Positions 29,910-42,890 of a DNA stretch of 64,000 nt are shown piece after piece (the first letter of the stretch is position 1; every line of letters begins with the position of its first letter). Source of the DNA: Cricetomys ansorgei (taxonomy: Eukaryota > Chordata > Mammalia > Rodentia > Nesomyidae); assembly GCA_026225945.1 (NCBI GenBank), contig JAMJFZ010003163.1:19838501-19902500 (forward strand), read 5' to 3'. The notes below the pieces were generated by a model. The model did not search any database, was not told the DNA's origin, and worked only from the letters and a program-made list of their open reading frames with translations. The translations under genes and the position numbers were made by a program.

Positions 29910-32139
29910 CATAAAACAAAAGCCAAATTTGGAAAGCATTCCGTAGGTTCGGCCTTCTTCCAAGCCTGGGACTTCTGGGAATTTCACAGACTCTTTTCTT
30001 AAGCGAACTGCCGACGTTCAAATCCTAACTTTACCTCGGATTTTGGCGCAGCTTCGAACTCCAGGCCTTGGAGAGTAAACTGTGTTCTGCCCAGCAGCTG
30101 ACTCCTGGAAGTGGGGAAAGGCACAGATATGGGGTAGGGGCTACTGCAGCCCACCTGCAAGAACGTTCTCTAGACCCATGCCCCAGCAGCGCGAAGACAG
30201 GGTGCCCAGGTGCTGGTTCTAGAAGGAAATTCAGCCGCCCGCAGCGGAGGCAGGATTGCACCCGGGCTGTGCATCCCTTACTGCCGTGCGCGGCAAACTT
30301 CATCTTCCTCTCTTTGCAGGGCTGTTCCCACACCAGCCTTTAAAAACGGAATGGGCCGGGGACCGCAAACGCACCTCCAGGTTGCGCTTAAGTTCTCTGG
30401 GCCCCGCATGCAACAGAGCCTCGCTAAGGGGTGTCTGGGTATAAAATTCCTCCCAGAGGAAATGTCCCGAGGCAGAGAAAGTGGAAAAGACTAATCGAAT
30501 TTATAAAAAGAAAACCTTTGCTTCCTTTTGGTTAAATCCCCTTGCGGTTTTCTGAGCGAGGAAAAAAAATTACCACCAAGCAATAGCGTGTGGATAATTC
30601 TTGGAATGAGTAACTTGGATGTTTAGAAAGCCCAGCAGGGTGCAGATTCCCCCCGAAGCGCTAGAAGTAGGTCCTGAGGATCCAGCGAAGAGTGATTGGT
30701 TCTCCTTAAGTGCCTTCAGTTGAGATTGAGAAGTAAGGTCTCTAGGACTCCCGCACTGGTGTGGGTGTGAGAGCATTTGGGGGTGACCGGGAACCTACCA
30801 GGCACCATTAAAGGAGATCCTCTCCAACCGCGGGGGACCCAGACATGGGCGAAGCAAATCTCTTGTAAAGACAACTTTTTTTCCCTTCATTTACATTGTC
30901 ATTTTTTTTTCCACCAGCAAATTTCATTTCTAAACAACAGGTTAAATATTTTAGAAATATTGGCTTTATTTGAAAAAAAAAAAAAAGGCTGTGTGCTTTG
31001 AAAACTTGCCCAGTAAGTGGCTTTTCCCCAGTAATTTTCATGGGGGCAAAGAACCTTTTGGTTTCATTTTGATAGAAAAACAGAAATGGCAAGGTCTGGT
31101 TTCAAGACTTGTCTTGTCAGCAAGGCCTGCTTGTCATTCATGTGGGTGGTGACTTACAGGTCCCCTAAAAGTCAGCTGAGTCTAGCGTTCAGTGGGAATG
31201 CTGCTGGGTTCCTCTTTACTTTTAAGGGAAGGTTTTTCTCCTAAGGAAAAGTGTCTTATCTCTGGATGCTAGCTTGACTCATCACTACAGCTTTACCTCT
31301 CCTTCAGGTTCAATCAGCCAGCAGACTTTTCTCTTCAGACCTGCACCCTTCATTATTGCACGCAAACATCTTTCTACAGCCTCAGCAACAATACGATGTT
31401 CCTCAATTTGACATCCAGTTTAATGTACGGTTGGGAATTTGAGATGATTACTTACGTTTCCAAACTCCAAACCTGTGTCTCCTTGCTTTCTTTCAGGATA
31501 GAATTAATTCCGAAGTCATCCAAGCTCCGAAGACAGTGTTAAGAAGGAGCTCCTTTCTCCTCTTCCCCAAACACTTAAAAATTGTCATTCTTCCCTGATC
31601 TCTGTCTGACTTTAACATTTTCCTAACTTCCCCTAGACTCTTTGGCAGATTTTGTAGTAAAATATAATCCCAAGAAGACCACCTCCCTGAAGGTTGCTTA
31701 ATCTGTAACACGTCTCAATTCTACAGAGCTTTGCATAGGTCTGGCTGCAGCTTTTGCTTGGGCTGTGGTACATGCTCAGAACCCAACACCGGCTGCCAGG
31801 GGATGGTTTCTTCCGAAGTATGTGACTTTAATGGGGGCTGAATGAATTCTGTGTTTCCCAAGTTTGCCTTTTTTTTTTTTTCCTTTCCACCTTGGATCTC
31901 CCAACACCTTCAGTCTGGGAAAAGCATACTGAGCAAATCAGAATCCATGATCTCAGCTCCCCTCCCAGTCTTTCTTTGGTTCATCTCAGATGTTTGCAGG
32001 GCAGCCTTCTCTAATGTGTGCTGTTTGGGTGTTGAGAGTGAGGAGTCAGAGCTGGCTGTTCTGGCTTCACATTTTGGATGTTGTCATTTAACAGTGACCA
32101 GGGAACATACTCCTAGGCTTGCTTTGCCCCCCAATGAAT
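29910..32139. other. upstream intergenic sequence, no gene seen
   Basis: This is unique sequence with moderate GC falling toward AT-rich. An A-run lies at 30974-30986. There is no recognisable exon and no SINE or LINE; the repeat-poor block ends here. Confidence 0.5.
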
Positions 32140-32275
32140 TCCTTCATTTGCTAAATGGAGATAATAGTAGTCCTCATTCTATAGGGTTCTGGGGTACTAA
32201 AGGAGTTAATATGTATGAAGATTTTAGGATGGTGGTTGGCATGTAATTATAGTTCAGATGTTAGCTGTTATTGTC
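32140..32275 (+). repeat. MIR SINE fragment
   Basis: TTGCTAAATGGAGATAATAG...GGGTACTAAAGGAGTTAATATG resembles the MIR 3' half. Confidence 0.55.
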
Positions 32276-33759
32276 ATTGGCCTCACAGGTTTGCTGTGGG
32301 GATCAAGTAATACAGTGTGGTCAAAATATTCCCATTTCTTCTGTTCATCCGTTCATTTATTCCTTCATTTCATAGAGAGAAGTGTTGGGTGGGCATGGGG
32401 GTGCCACTGGGAAACACTTGCATTTATTTCCTTGCTTCTAGTAATAAATCAAGAGGATTATTACCTGGAGTACGTTATTGCCTGGCTCAGTGTTATGGGT
32501 TGAGGGAACAAACAGTATAGTGGCAAAGAGAAAAGTACGCTTGATCTAGGAAGTCTTTGCCAATCTAATAAGGACCCGTGTGGGTCTTGCAGCCGGGGGC
32601 TTGTCTTCGTGCTTCTGTAAGGCTTGTGAGAACTGTAGAAACGGAGGTGGCTAGATGCTCCAGTGCCAGGCTATACTCTCTGGGTCCCTTTATTTGACTT
32701 TGTTGTATGGAGTCCCTTGAGTCGTGTACAAAACAGAGCAGAATAGAACAATAAGACATGCAGTATTTCCTTGGGCCCTAGATGGTATTAACCAGTGTGC
32801 TAGGCCTTGCTTTTCTGGCTTTTTCCCCTCCTTCTCTTTCCATTTTGTCAAATTATGAAAATTCACCATGGCCATTCCAATAGAACATTCTACCTGATGC
32901 TCATCTTGCCCTCAGAGGGGCTGCCTTTTGGTTTAGACTCAGACCCTCCAATGTTTCTTCCGCTATTAGGATGATAGCCACATTGTAGCTCAATGTAATC
33001 GAACTCCTACAGGCAGAATGCAAAGTGCCCTTGTGAACTCCTTTCCTGGGTGGTGAGATTAGATGCTTTTCATGGCTGGAATCTGGACAGGGAATCCAGT
33101 GTGTGCGGCCATACCTGCTAACACAGAACCGTGAGCAGGGCAGGTGTGGGTGTGTGTGCTCCTTACAATGCTGGCGTCCTTAAGAGGTGCCTGGCAGCAT
33201 GTCCTTTAACAAGCTCCCAGATGTCAGCAAGTGGAGGGCAAGGCCTACCCCGTCCAGCCCTGTGATGGAGAAACATTTGTCACTTGATGTTCTTCTATTC
33301 AAAAATAGTGCTGAGGGCTATGGAAGGTTTTATTTAGAGGTTCTCAGGAGCCTGGAAGTACACGTAAATTACATGTGCCCTGGTTCCAGTGGCCACAGTT
33401 GGGAGTTTAACAGGATCTAGCATTTTTGATGATTTGGGGGAGTGACACAGGGGTGGGAAGGGCATGGGCACTTTTCACTTTGTATAACCTAGGCTTCCAG
33501 GTCACGGTGGCTCTGTCCATCTGGACTGCTGATGTGATCTGGGAATGGCCTCCAGTGTTGGTGGGTAGCCCTCTCAACATCTTCCTTACTTTGGGGGAAT
33601 GCAGGGATTTTCTGAAGCTAAACGTTTTAGTAAGTTCATCCCTTTTCTCATGTACCTGTAGACCGAGGTTCTTAACATGTCAGTGATGATTTTAAGCATG
33701 CAAGATATAATGGTGACCAGGACAGAAAAATATTATGCTCAGTACAAATGAAACCCAGA
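32276..33759. other. intergenic sequence, nothing recognised
   Basis: No gene and no confident repeat. Open frames here are short and lack protein features. Confidence 0.4.
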
Positions 33760-34050
33760 GCTAAAAGGGTGCATACTGTATACTTTCATTGATATAAAAT
33801 TCTAGAACATTCAAACTGATCTAAGTACTAGAAAGTAAATGATGGACAGAGTGATTATATGTGGAAGTGGGGGTGGGTGGGTAGAGCTAAAGGGGTCGAA
33901 GACACTTTTGGGAGTGGTGGAAATGCTTGTGAACTTGAGTATAGTGATACCCAGCAATGAATGACCTTCCTATTTCAGAACTGATGTGGCTTTTCTCTTT
34001 ACGTGGGTACTTGGCGGTGCACATTAATTGTGTTAATAAAACGGAAAAAG
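33760..34050 (+). repeat. L1 3' UTR fragment (old mammalian L1M type)
   Basis: Pattern: CATACTGTATACTTTCATTG...AAATTCTAGAACATTCAAAC...GGTGGAAATGCTTGTGAACTTG...TTAATTGTGTTAATAAAAC. This follows the order of L1M 3' UTRs. Confidence 0.6.
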
Positions 34051-34059
34051 CAGAGCCCT

Positions 34060-34250
34060 ACGACATGTCTCAGATAAACTAGCTAAAGCCTTGCAATCCC
34101 CGGAACCCACATAAAGCTTAAAGGAGAGAACCAACACCAGGTTGTCTTCTACTTCCATACACATCTGTCAGCACGTGCACCCTTTTCCCCGTGTGCATGC
34201 ATACACACTGATAACAATAAAGTCGGAAATTTTCATTTTACAACTATAGG
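34060..34250 (+). repeat. B2-superfamily SINE (diverged)
   Basis: CCCCGGAACCCACAT...AAAGGAGAGAACCAACACC...GTTGTCTTCTACTTCCA...CACACTGATAACAATAAA follows a tRNA-derived rodent SINE with its CA/A-rich tail. Confidence 0.55.
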
Positions 34251-36543
34251 AAATGGCTATTGTGTATTAAGGATTTAAGGGGGGAGGGACATTGCAAGTG
34301 CTGTCTGGGGATTGTTCAAATTTGGCTTGGGGACAGCACGACCAGGGTAGAAAAGGGACTGGGTGGCCATCAAGCCACCCGTCTTGGTTCGGCAGGGAGC
34401 ATAGAGTTTTGCTCGGGTCTAGTTTTCTGGGGAGTAGTGATGCTTCCCACTAGTGTGCCAGGAAATAAGACTCCTGAGTGTCAGGAGCTCACCTAATCTG
34501 ACAAGGAGACTGCCTACTGGAGAGAGAGAGAAAGGCACAGCTTCATGAGGTAAGTGGGTCCAGAGAAGGCTCAGGTCTGTGGCTGGACCACTGAGAGTCC
34601 CAGGCTGGCACTTGGCTCACTGACTATGTGACTGTGTTGGCATGCAATCTCCCAGTTGTGATGAACAACTGGGATCTTTGGTGGAAGACATACAACCTGT
34701 CATGGACCAATAGTAGTGTAAACATAATAACATATATATTGCCATAAAAGCAAAATAGAAATCAGTCACACAAAATATAACCTCAAATTGTCTTGTATAA
34801 TCTGCCTCTCATCAGAGCTCACTCTGATTGGCTGAGTACAGGAAGTGGCAGTGGGACTTTCCTGTGTATACATCCTAGCTTCTGTGAGGAAGCAAACCTT
34901 GAAGCTAGGATTCCTACAGCCACAGAATCCAATTCAAACAGAACATTCTCATGTTGCTGAGGAGTAGATAGACTCTACAGGGAAGGTCAGGGAATCAGGC
35001 TTAGCCTGTCCAGAGCCGGCCCCCAGAATAGCTCCTGAAGGTCCAGAACAAGCTCCTGATTGTTTCTGGAAGCAAATCCCACTTTGGCCACACAGGAGCC
35101 AGGAAGCTCAGCATCAGCTTTGTGATGTTTTCATGACATTTTCTTACAGGCCTTGGCTGCCAAGTCAAGCTGTGTTGTTGGTGTCATAGCTGCAAGGGAA
35201 GCGGGGAACTTGGACGCATGGCATTTTCAGCTTCAGATGTGGGAAACATCTAAGGTGCAGGGAATAGTCAGGTCCCTGAGCTAGGTGAACCAAAAGGAGG
35301 CCAAACATCTGTGTGGGCTCTTTCAGTCTCATATCCCATCAGAGGCTTTCATAGACCTCTGAGCATAGTTGATAGCTTCCTCAGAAAGCATGCTCACTGT
35401 GAGACCACAGGGCCAGCACCCCTCTCTTCATCCCTTGCCCTTCAATGGGCTGTGACTCTGTCACACTACTCAGCTCTGCCTGCGGGTTTTAGGAATCTTA
35501 AAGTCCTCAGAAGATTCTTGGGGTACTCCCAGGGAAAGGGGAATGAGAAGGTGGCTGCCATTCATTGTTCACCTTCCAGGATCCAGATGGATGTGGCCCC
35601 AGGTTAGCTCATTGCATCCCCTAGAGCCCTTTGAAGTGTTTCTGCAGTCTCAAGTTCAAACGTGGGAGCAGAGGTGTGTGGCTATTACGTTGGGGGAAAT
35701 CTCTGAGATGTAGAGTTGCTTGCTGCCTACAACCAACTATGAGTCCCATTTACCAGAAAACAATATTCAGTCATGGTGACACATGCTCTGAAATCTACAG
35801 GTAGGTATAGGGACAGACATTTCATTCCATCCTGGGCTGCATCATGACATCTCAACCCCTGCACTTCTCCCAACAAAACAATAACAACCTTAAAACGAAG
35901 TGAAACTAAATGGCAGCCCCCCAAAATGTCAGTGCCCTCAGGTAAGGAAGATTTGGGGTGGAACCTTGGAACAGCAGAGGTGTGAGCTGGACTTTCTCCA
36001 TGTTGGGAACATCTAATCGAGGACACAGATTTGCTACCCTCAGGGCTGTGGCTGCTTTGTGGTTTTTCTGTGTGGTCTGTAAATGCCTTTGATTTCAACC
36101 TGATGAAATGGAGGAGAGCTTAGAGTAAAGCTAAGCCCGCCCCAATGAATTCAACTCTCTTTGAACCTCTGATTCCTGATGAGTTGATGGCTGGTGCCAG
36201 CTGTCAGTCTCTGTGACCCCAGCCCCTACCGGGGTCTTTAACCATAGTTAAAGACAAGCAGAAGGTTCCAGTTCGGATTTGAGAAAAGGAAGTCTGCATT
36301 AAAACCCGTATTCTGCCATTAGTAGAAGGGTTTTTCCTGAGAATGTTGTCACCTGGTAGAACTTCACATAGCCCTGTGTAGACCGAAGGACTTCATCTGT
36401 GCACTAACTTGGCCAGCAAGTACGAGGTCACCAGGCTGTCACCTGAGGAGGCAGGACATCAGTGCCATTGAATGAATTGGACACAGAGGAAAGGGGGAGG
36501 TGGTTATCTATTTGTGCACACTATTGCACTTTACTTTCGGAAT
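34251..36543. other. intergenic sequence, nothing recognised
   Basis: Unique-looking sequence with a short GA run near 34520. No gene was identified. Confidence 0.4.
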
Positions 36544-36776
36544 ATCCTTAAAGGCCTGCATGTTAAATGTTTGGTCCTCAAAGTGGAGCTGCTGGGAGGT
36601 GGTGGAACTTTAAGAGGCAGGGCCTAGGAGGACTGTGCAGACCATTGGGGTGTGGCCTTAAAGCATAATGGGACCCAAGCCAGTTCTGTTTTTTCCTTCT
36701 TTCTGGCCGTGAAGTGAGGAGTATACTTTACACAGTCTGCATTGTGCCACATTGCCACCTGTAGACCAGTGGGCAA

Positions 36777-36927
36777 GGGGCTGGAGCGATGGCTCAGTGA
36801 GTAAGAGTAGTTTCTGCTCTTGCAGAGAGGACCTGAGTTCAGTTCCCAGCACCCACACTGGGCAGCTTACAACTGCCTATAACTTCATGGAATTCAACTT
36901 CTTCTAGTTTCCAAGGGCACCTGTAGT
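36777..36927 (+). repeat. B2/B3 SINE
   Basis: GGGGCTGGAGCGATGGCTCAG...GAGGACCTGAGTTCAGTTCC gives the B2 tRNA head. The tail has become a C-run (36928-36943) and a (CA)n run. Confidence 0.85.
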
Positions 36928-36942
36928 CCCCCCCCCCCCCCC

Positions 36943-36988
<46 letters not shown>
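36928..36988 (+). repeat. (C)n plus (CA)n microsatellite
   Basis: A cytosine run is followed by about 21 CA units, at the 3' end of a B2/B3 SINE, and then by a T-run. Confidence 0.95.
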
Positions 36989-36994
<6 letters not shown>

Positions 36995-37767
36995 TTTTTT
37001 TAAGGAGCCCAAATAAACTTTTTCTCTTGCAAGTTTACTATCTCAGGTGTTTGCTGTGGTGAGCAGGAGCTGACAAACGGGCAACGCCAAGTGCTGATGG
37101 GTGCTGCTTATTAGAGGCTGCTGATTGCAACATAAGCCAATCACAGAAAAGACCACAGACTTTAATGCCATCTCAGATGAACCAGGGATCTTATTAAGAT
37201 GAAGACTGTGAATTAGAAAGTCAAAGGTGGGGCCTGAGATTCCAAATTTCGGATGCTTTCCACAGTGGGGCTTCGTGTCGTGGACCACTCTTTATAAAGT
37301 GTTAATTGCACATACATGGCAAGTGTATTTGGCAAGCAGGACGGACTAGGTGGGGTAACAGGACAGTCACCTTAGCTGGTGACCACCTTCCAGTAGGAGG
37401 GTGAGCCATTCGCCTCCTCATTCCATATGAACTATCCTTATGGACAAGAGCATGACCTGTTTTTCCCCAGGAAGCACCAAGGGTAGCTTGGTCATGGTTT
37501 CCTATGTTTTCTGTATTTGGTGGACACGATGGATCCACTGGTCTCTGACTCTGAGTCACCAGCCAGTGGTATGACACTCCCTTGGGGTGATATGTGGAGC
37601 ACCTTGGCACATGCGTAGCAGGCTTTAAGTTCTCTGGATGGCTGCTCTAATGATGCTGGGTTATCTTCAGGCATCTTCTGGAGTTCTCTAAGCAGTTAGT
37701 GACTTTGAACACTAATTGTACAGGCTCTGGGGTTTTTAGGACCTCAACATGTCAACTCTTTTAGTCA

Positions 37768-38044
37768 TTTTTCCTTGCTGTGACAAAATATCAGACTAAG
37801 ATAACTTAAAGGAGGAAGGATTGATTTTGGTTCCGGGTTTCAGAGGTTTTAGATCACCATGGTGGAAAAGTGGGGGAGGGGGGTGCCTGTGTTAGCAGGC
37901 TTTCTGCTTAATTCTATCCGGGCCCTAGATGGTGCCACTCACATTCAGTGCCAATTTTCTCCCTTTACTTAGTCCCTCCTGGAAACGCTCATAGACACTC
38001 CCAGAGAGTTGGCAATCAAGATTAACCATTACATCAGCCATGTG
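37768..38044 (+). repeat. rodent interspersed repeat, family not named
   Basis: CTTGCTGTGACAAAATATCAG...TAAAGGAGGAAGGATTGATTTTGG...GAGAGTTGGCAATCAAGATTAACCATTACA is a familiar rodent dispersed-repeat pattern, probably LTR-derived. I am unsure of the family. Confidence 0.5.
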
Positions 38045-38789
38045 TCTGCCTCAGTGCCTTTGCTTACTGCAGTTTTCAATCCAGGGTCAGTGTATAACAT
38101 CTGGAGATATTTCTGTCACAACTGGTGAGTGCTAGTGGTGCTTAAAGGTCTGAGACTAGGAAGGGTGTTGAACAACCCACAGAGCACAGGGCAGCCTCAT
38201 ACAACAGAACAGTTTCGCAGCCCATTGTTAGCGATCATCATAGACTTTAGGGCTTGGGTGGTTCATCCTGTAGGAAATGCTTTCCCATTCTGCCTTGCAA
38301 TCTTCTCTAGGTTCTCTGAGCTGACTCGGGAATGAAAGTTTTCATTGTGATTTTCCTAATTTGCATTCTCTTTTTTCTAAATCGAAGGGCACTGAGAGGC
38401 TTTCCTGTCTCCTCGCCCTGCCCAGCTGCCCTTCATAGGATATCGTGAATATGGCACTCTGAATTTTCATGCTCACCCAGCGTGTGTAGGCTGGAAGGGA
38501 GAAAGGGACTCCTTTGGTTGTGTGTTTGAGTTATTTTAGAGTTGGACATTACTATTATGGTTCTGTCTACCTTTTCTGACTGAGATCAGTACGGCATCCA
38601 GAATGAGGGACAGACTACTGAGACCCACTCTGTTTGCAATATCCAGACCTGTTACTTGATCAAACACAGGAGAAAGGATTTTTAAAAAAAAAGTGCTTTA
38701 TGCAACAAGTTTGACCTAATAATTTGCACCCCCAAAAAACAAAACAATAACAACAAACAAAAACAAAAAAACTGGAAGGATCAACAAGG

Positions 38790-39780
38790 TGTGCTTCCTT
38801 TAAATAATTTAATTTGGAATAGATCTCTCTTAACAGCACACAGAGCTTCAAAACCCCTTTTCCCGGAGCTAATATTCACCACAGACTCCAGAGAAGCATC
38901 CTGTCACACACTGCACACAGGCACACAATGGACCAGTCCTCAGAGGAGGCGCTGCATGTTGCCTCCTGAAATGGTTTCTTTGCTGCGGGCCTGTTCAGGA
39001 GATGTTTATCAGAGAGGGGTGGACAGGTCTGCAATGGACGGGGCCTCCATTCTGTCTCCAGTGGCCTTTTATTGCTAGTGATAGGTGCCATCAGTGTCTT
39101 GCCTGAGAAATGGCCATGCCGCAGGCACCTCTGTCGGAGCATCGTATTGATCTGTGCCCCACCTCCCTTCCAGAAGCCAAGAGTAGTAAAAAGTCAGAGG
39201 CTGCTGGCTGGAGCGGCCATGGCACTCTGGGCTGCAGCTGCTCTCTGAGGTGAATGCAAGTGTCATCATCCCTACAGCTGTCCCATCCAGAATCACAGAA
39301 TCTAGCCTGGACTGCACAGTGACCATCCGGTGAGATGAATGCTGCTTCTGAATTTTTTCCCCCATTGAGGCTGTATGGCTGAGATTCATCTTCCCACCAT
39401 TGACCCATTAGACCTCCATAAAAAAGGATTGAAAGCAATTAATCTGGGGCAGAATGTCCCTAGGATCTCATTCATAAATAATCCTCCTTGGCCCCCAGCA
39501 CTGGTATATAAGTAGAGATTTATAAGCGCAAACCTGCAGGCCAAACGGCAGGAAGCAGTGTGTGCCCAGCCTCTGACTTTGCACATGAGATTAAATGGTT
39601 ATGATCAATATATTGTCATAAGCACCGGGGGACATTTTTATGGCGTTTACACAAGACTTTATAATGTAGAAGAGACAGGATCTGCCACCAACCCCAACCC
39701 GGGCATAAAATGTATTCTTACAAATAAAAACGCAAAGACACTTTGGCAAAAGTTCCACTGTGTGGCTGTTACAGCTGCAG
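38790..39780. promoter_or_regulatory. candidate regulatory block, repeat-free
   Basis: About 1 kb shows no recognised repeats and many homeodomain-like and TATAA-like words (CAATTAATCTGG near 39437, GATTAAATGG near 39589, ATCAATATATTG near 39604). It is proposed only from composition and absence of repeats. Confidence 0.3.
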
Positions 39781-39879
39781 AGAAAGGTCGGTAGAGAGTA
39801 GGATAGGAAAGGCTGAAATTAGACTCAGAACGTGCAAGAGTGTGCCAGGGGCGGGGGAGGTAGCATTGCTGAGTTGTAG

Positions 39880-40180
39880 CTGCGTAGCTAAGGGGTCTGG
39901 CAAGAGTCTGGGGGCTGACCGTGGCCCCTTTACCTTTGAGCTACATGACCTTGGCTGAGGTTCCCTCTGTATCAGTTTATTGATGAAAATGATAGGACCT
40001 GAGTTCATATGGATGGGTTTTTTTTTTTCCTCCTTGGTGGTGTAGGGGGTTCATACCTAGGATTTCATGCATGATAAGTTAGCGTTCCGTCACTGAGTGA
40101 CGACCTCAGCCCCACATAAGGTTCCTCTAAGGAGTAAATGAACTAAAGTATATAAAATGTTAACTCATCCCTGCAGTATG
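39880..40180 (+). repeat. MIR SINE split by an ID/B4 insertion
   Basis: GACCTTGGCTGAGGTTCCC lies left of the insertion (to 40019). AAGGTTCCTCTAAGGAGTAAATG...TATAAAATGTTAA lies right of it (from 40117). Confidence 0.55.
40020..40116 (-). repeat. ID/B4 SINE
   Basis: It starts with a T-run (the A-tail on the other strand) and ends with ...TCACTGAGTGACGACCTCAGCCCC, the reverse of an ID-type tRNA head. Confidence 0.6.
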
Positions 40181-40195
40181 TTAGAGAAGATGCTA

Positions 40196-40292
40196 CTGGT
40201 GATAATGATGTCGGTGATGATGTTGGTGATGACGGTAAGGATAATGTGGTAACAGGGGTGATGATGATGATGGTGGAGATGAGGATGATGGC
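40196..40292 (+). repeat. (GATGAT)-like imperfect simple repeat
   Basis: Degenerate GAT/GTGATG units. Confidence 0.7.
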
Positions 40293-41469
40293 AGTGGCCA
40301 GCTGGTGTCTGGAATGTGCCACATTACAAAGTATAGTCCAATATCTTACTGGCCTCTTACCTCTGTCAGGTAAGAAGCAAGCTCAGCCAGTCACTCCCAA
40401 GTACAACTGGTGGCAGAGGCCCAGCCAAGCAATTATAGCTATGTCTCTGAGATGGTTGTTTGTCCTGCAGAGTTGGCCTTTGACCTCTGCCTTCACTCTC
40501 TCTGTCTTTGTTGTGCTACCATTGGCTGTGTGTTCTCAGAGTGTAAACTCATTTTCGCTGTGAAGACGAGCAAGCTCTGGTTTGCTATGCCAAACTTGGA
40601 TATGCCGAGAAGGAGAAGCCTTTGCCAGCGTCACCATTCAATATTCCTGTTTGTTTGATGTTGGTGTTGGAAGGCCCGCGTCTCCATGTTCATCCAACAT
40701 TGCCAGTTTACAGTGACTATGGCGAGTGGGAGACCCAAAGCAGCCAGCATCTAAGTGTAGAAGCTATCCATTAAATAGCAAGATTCTGAGAACTCTCTCA
40801 GGGAACCAGAACCCATGTTTGACTCCAGTCATCCCTTCCTGGGGCCACAGGAGCCTGCAACCACCTCAATAGTTAGCTTGTGCTGAGCCCAATCTAGTAC
40901 CAAGCGTTCAGGGGGATGCTTTACAAATGTGACCGCGGCAAAGCTTGACGACAGCCTGCAAAGAAAGCCCCGGATCTGTCAGCGTTCTTGGCTGTAAGCA
41001 GCAGAAGCTGACTCATTGTCACAAGAAGAGGAGGCTTTTTGGAAGGGTGTTGGGGGAGTGCGTCTAGATCTGTCAGATGGATGGAGGACAAGGTTCTGAA
41101 GGGAGGGGGGGGGGACGACTTGAGGAGCCCAGAGAGCCAGGTGGGCTGTAGTTTCTCCTCCAGAGCTGGTCTGAGACCTCTGTTCAGAAGCTCTGTTCCT
41201 TTGCTGCCCTGACTAACTTGTAAGTGTGTCTACCCTTGTTGCTACAGTCAATTTGGACTTCTAGGCCTTTCCGTGCTGCTGTGTGCATCAGGACCTGCCC
41301 TCCCCCTCAACTGGGAAAGAGGGCTGCTCTGTTATTCGTCTATCGTGTCAGGCGGTTTGTTTTTCACCAGGACTCTATGCCTCTGGGGAACTGCTAAGAA
41401 GAATTTTGGAGATGGGAGACTAAGATGGTCCAAACTGATAAACACCTTCACAATAACATGCATGTTCTT

Positions 41470-41600
41470 CTTGTAGAGATTAATAAACAGATGCTCAGAA
41501 GGGCTGGTACATTGCCCAGTTTCATACAGGAAACAAGTGGCAGAGCTGGGCTTGCGTTCAGGATTCTTATATTCGACTACTAATCAAGGCTCTGTCTTTG
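41470..41600 (-). repeat. MIR SINE fragment
   Basis: GAGATTAATAAACAGATGCTC...GTACATTGCCCAGTTTCATACAGG...GGCAGAGCTGGG is a reverse MIR core. Confidence 0.6.
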
Positions 41601-42473
41601 ATTAGAGAGCGTGCTGGGTGGAGCGGGCCAGCTGGCAGGACTGTAATACGCCAGGCCCTAGACTCCAGGGATTAACTGGTGGAAATTTAGTGACTCAAGT
41701 ACCTGGGGTTTTTTAATCCAGGGAGCTCAGGGGCCTGCCCAGGTCTTCTGAAGGCTGGGCTCCCTTGTAACTGCAGAGGTTAGTTCTGGTCATCAGGGTC
41801 CCTGCATGTTTATCGTGCTCCACTGGGGAAAGCCAGAGTATATTTTGATATCCACTTTAAAACACATGAAGACACTTACTTAGATGCCTCCCATAAATGT
41901 GTCCTTGAGTCTCATTGGCTAAAAGTGGGACATGTGATTACTATTCAGACCCTTTGCTGGATGGAATTAAACTCAGATTTACTGCTGGTTCTGAAACAAA
42001 ACTCCAAACTACATGGACTCTGAAGGTCATGGAGAGGAGAGGGGAGGGCTGCAGTGGCACAGGGGGTAACTTGTTCTCTCCCATTCTGTCACTTTGCTCA
42101 CTGTTTTCTTCCACGTGTGTCTCCCTCGACACCCCTAGGAAAATGGGCTACTTAGAATAATCCACACCTCACCTAGAGGTATTAGATGCATCTTCAACTT
42201 AGTATCCTAGACTCCTGAAAGGTCTGCTGTTCCATATGGTTCAGGGCCCACCCCAGCTCAGAAGCCACGTTGAGATTACAGGTGACTCTCTGGAAGACCT
42301 TGTAGGGTAATCCCTAGACAAGGAATCCCAAGGCGCAGTTATTTTTCATTCATATTTTAAGTTTTTAAAAGGAAGATTTCTTACAGGCCAATTAGAGCAC
42401 CAGAGGTGATATGCTGGAGAAGGGTTCTAAATGGTTAGGCCAGGAGCCTTGGGTCTTTCTGTTTGCCTATTCT
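41601..42473. other. intergenic sequence, nothing recognised
   Basis: No gene and no confident repeat. Confidence 0.4.
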
Positions 42474-42630
42474 CATTTTTATTTATGTGTAGCTGTGCAT
42501 GTGTCTGTGGGTGCTCATGCTGGTGTCTGCTGAGACCAGAGCTGGTGTTACAGACGATTGTGAACTGCCTGACCCGGGAGTTGAGAACTGAACTTGGTCC
42601 CCCCGCAGAGCAGTAAAAGCCATCTCTCCA
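42474..42630 (-). repeat. B3 SINE
   Basis: Reverse B3: TTTTTATTTATGTG...GTGTTACAGACGATTGTGAACTGCC...GCAGAGCAGTAAAAGCCATCTCTCC. Confidence 0.75.
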
Positions 42631-42678
42631 CTAGATTTCCAATCTTGTTTGGTTATGGACCTCTTAAAAACATTTTCT

Positions 42679-42890
42679 GGACCGAGCATGTAGCTCAGTG
42701 GTAGAACACTCACATGTACAAGGCCTTTGGCTTGATCCCCAGCACTGCAATAAGAAAATAAATGAACAGTTTCTCAGTCTGTACTCCTATCTGTGCAGGA
42801 GGAGGATGATATCAATGAATCACCTCTGATCAAGGGTTCAAGGCCAGCCTGGCAACACAGACATGCCCTAGCTCAAAAATAAGTCATTGT
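42679..42890 (+). repeat. B4 SINE (ID head fused to B1-like half)
   Basis: The ID part reads GCATGTAGCTCAGTGGTAG...TTGATCCCCAGCACTGCAA. The B1-like part reads TCAAGGGTTCAAGGCCAGCC. Together they make a B4/ID-B1 composite. Confidence 0.75.

Larger units (their letters stand above)
36544..37080 (+). repeat. MLT1-like LTR split by a B2 insertion
   Basis: TTTGGTCCTCAAAGTGGAGC...GGGAGGTGGTGGAACTTTAAG...GGGTGTGGCCTTAAAG lies left of the B2. AAATAAACTTTTTCTCTTGC...TATCTCAGGTGTTTGCTGTG lies to its right. The two pieces fit one old LTR-type element interrupted by the SINE and its microsatellite tail. Confidence 0.5.

Noticed and set aside
29365..30021. 218-codon frame with a His-Thr run
   Set aside because: It is created by reading the (GT)n and (TGG)n microsatellites on the minus strand.
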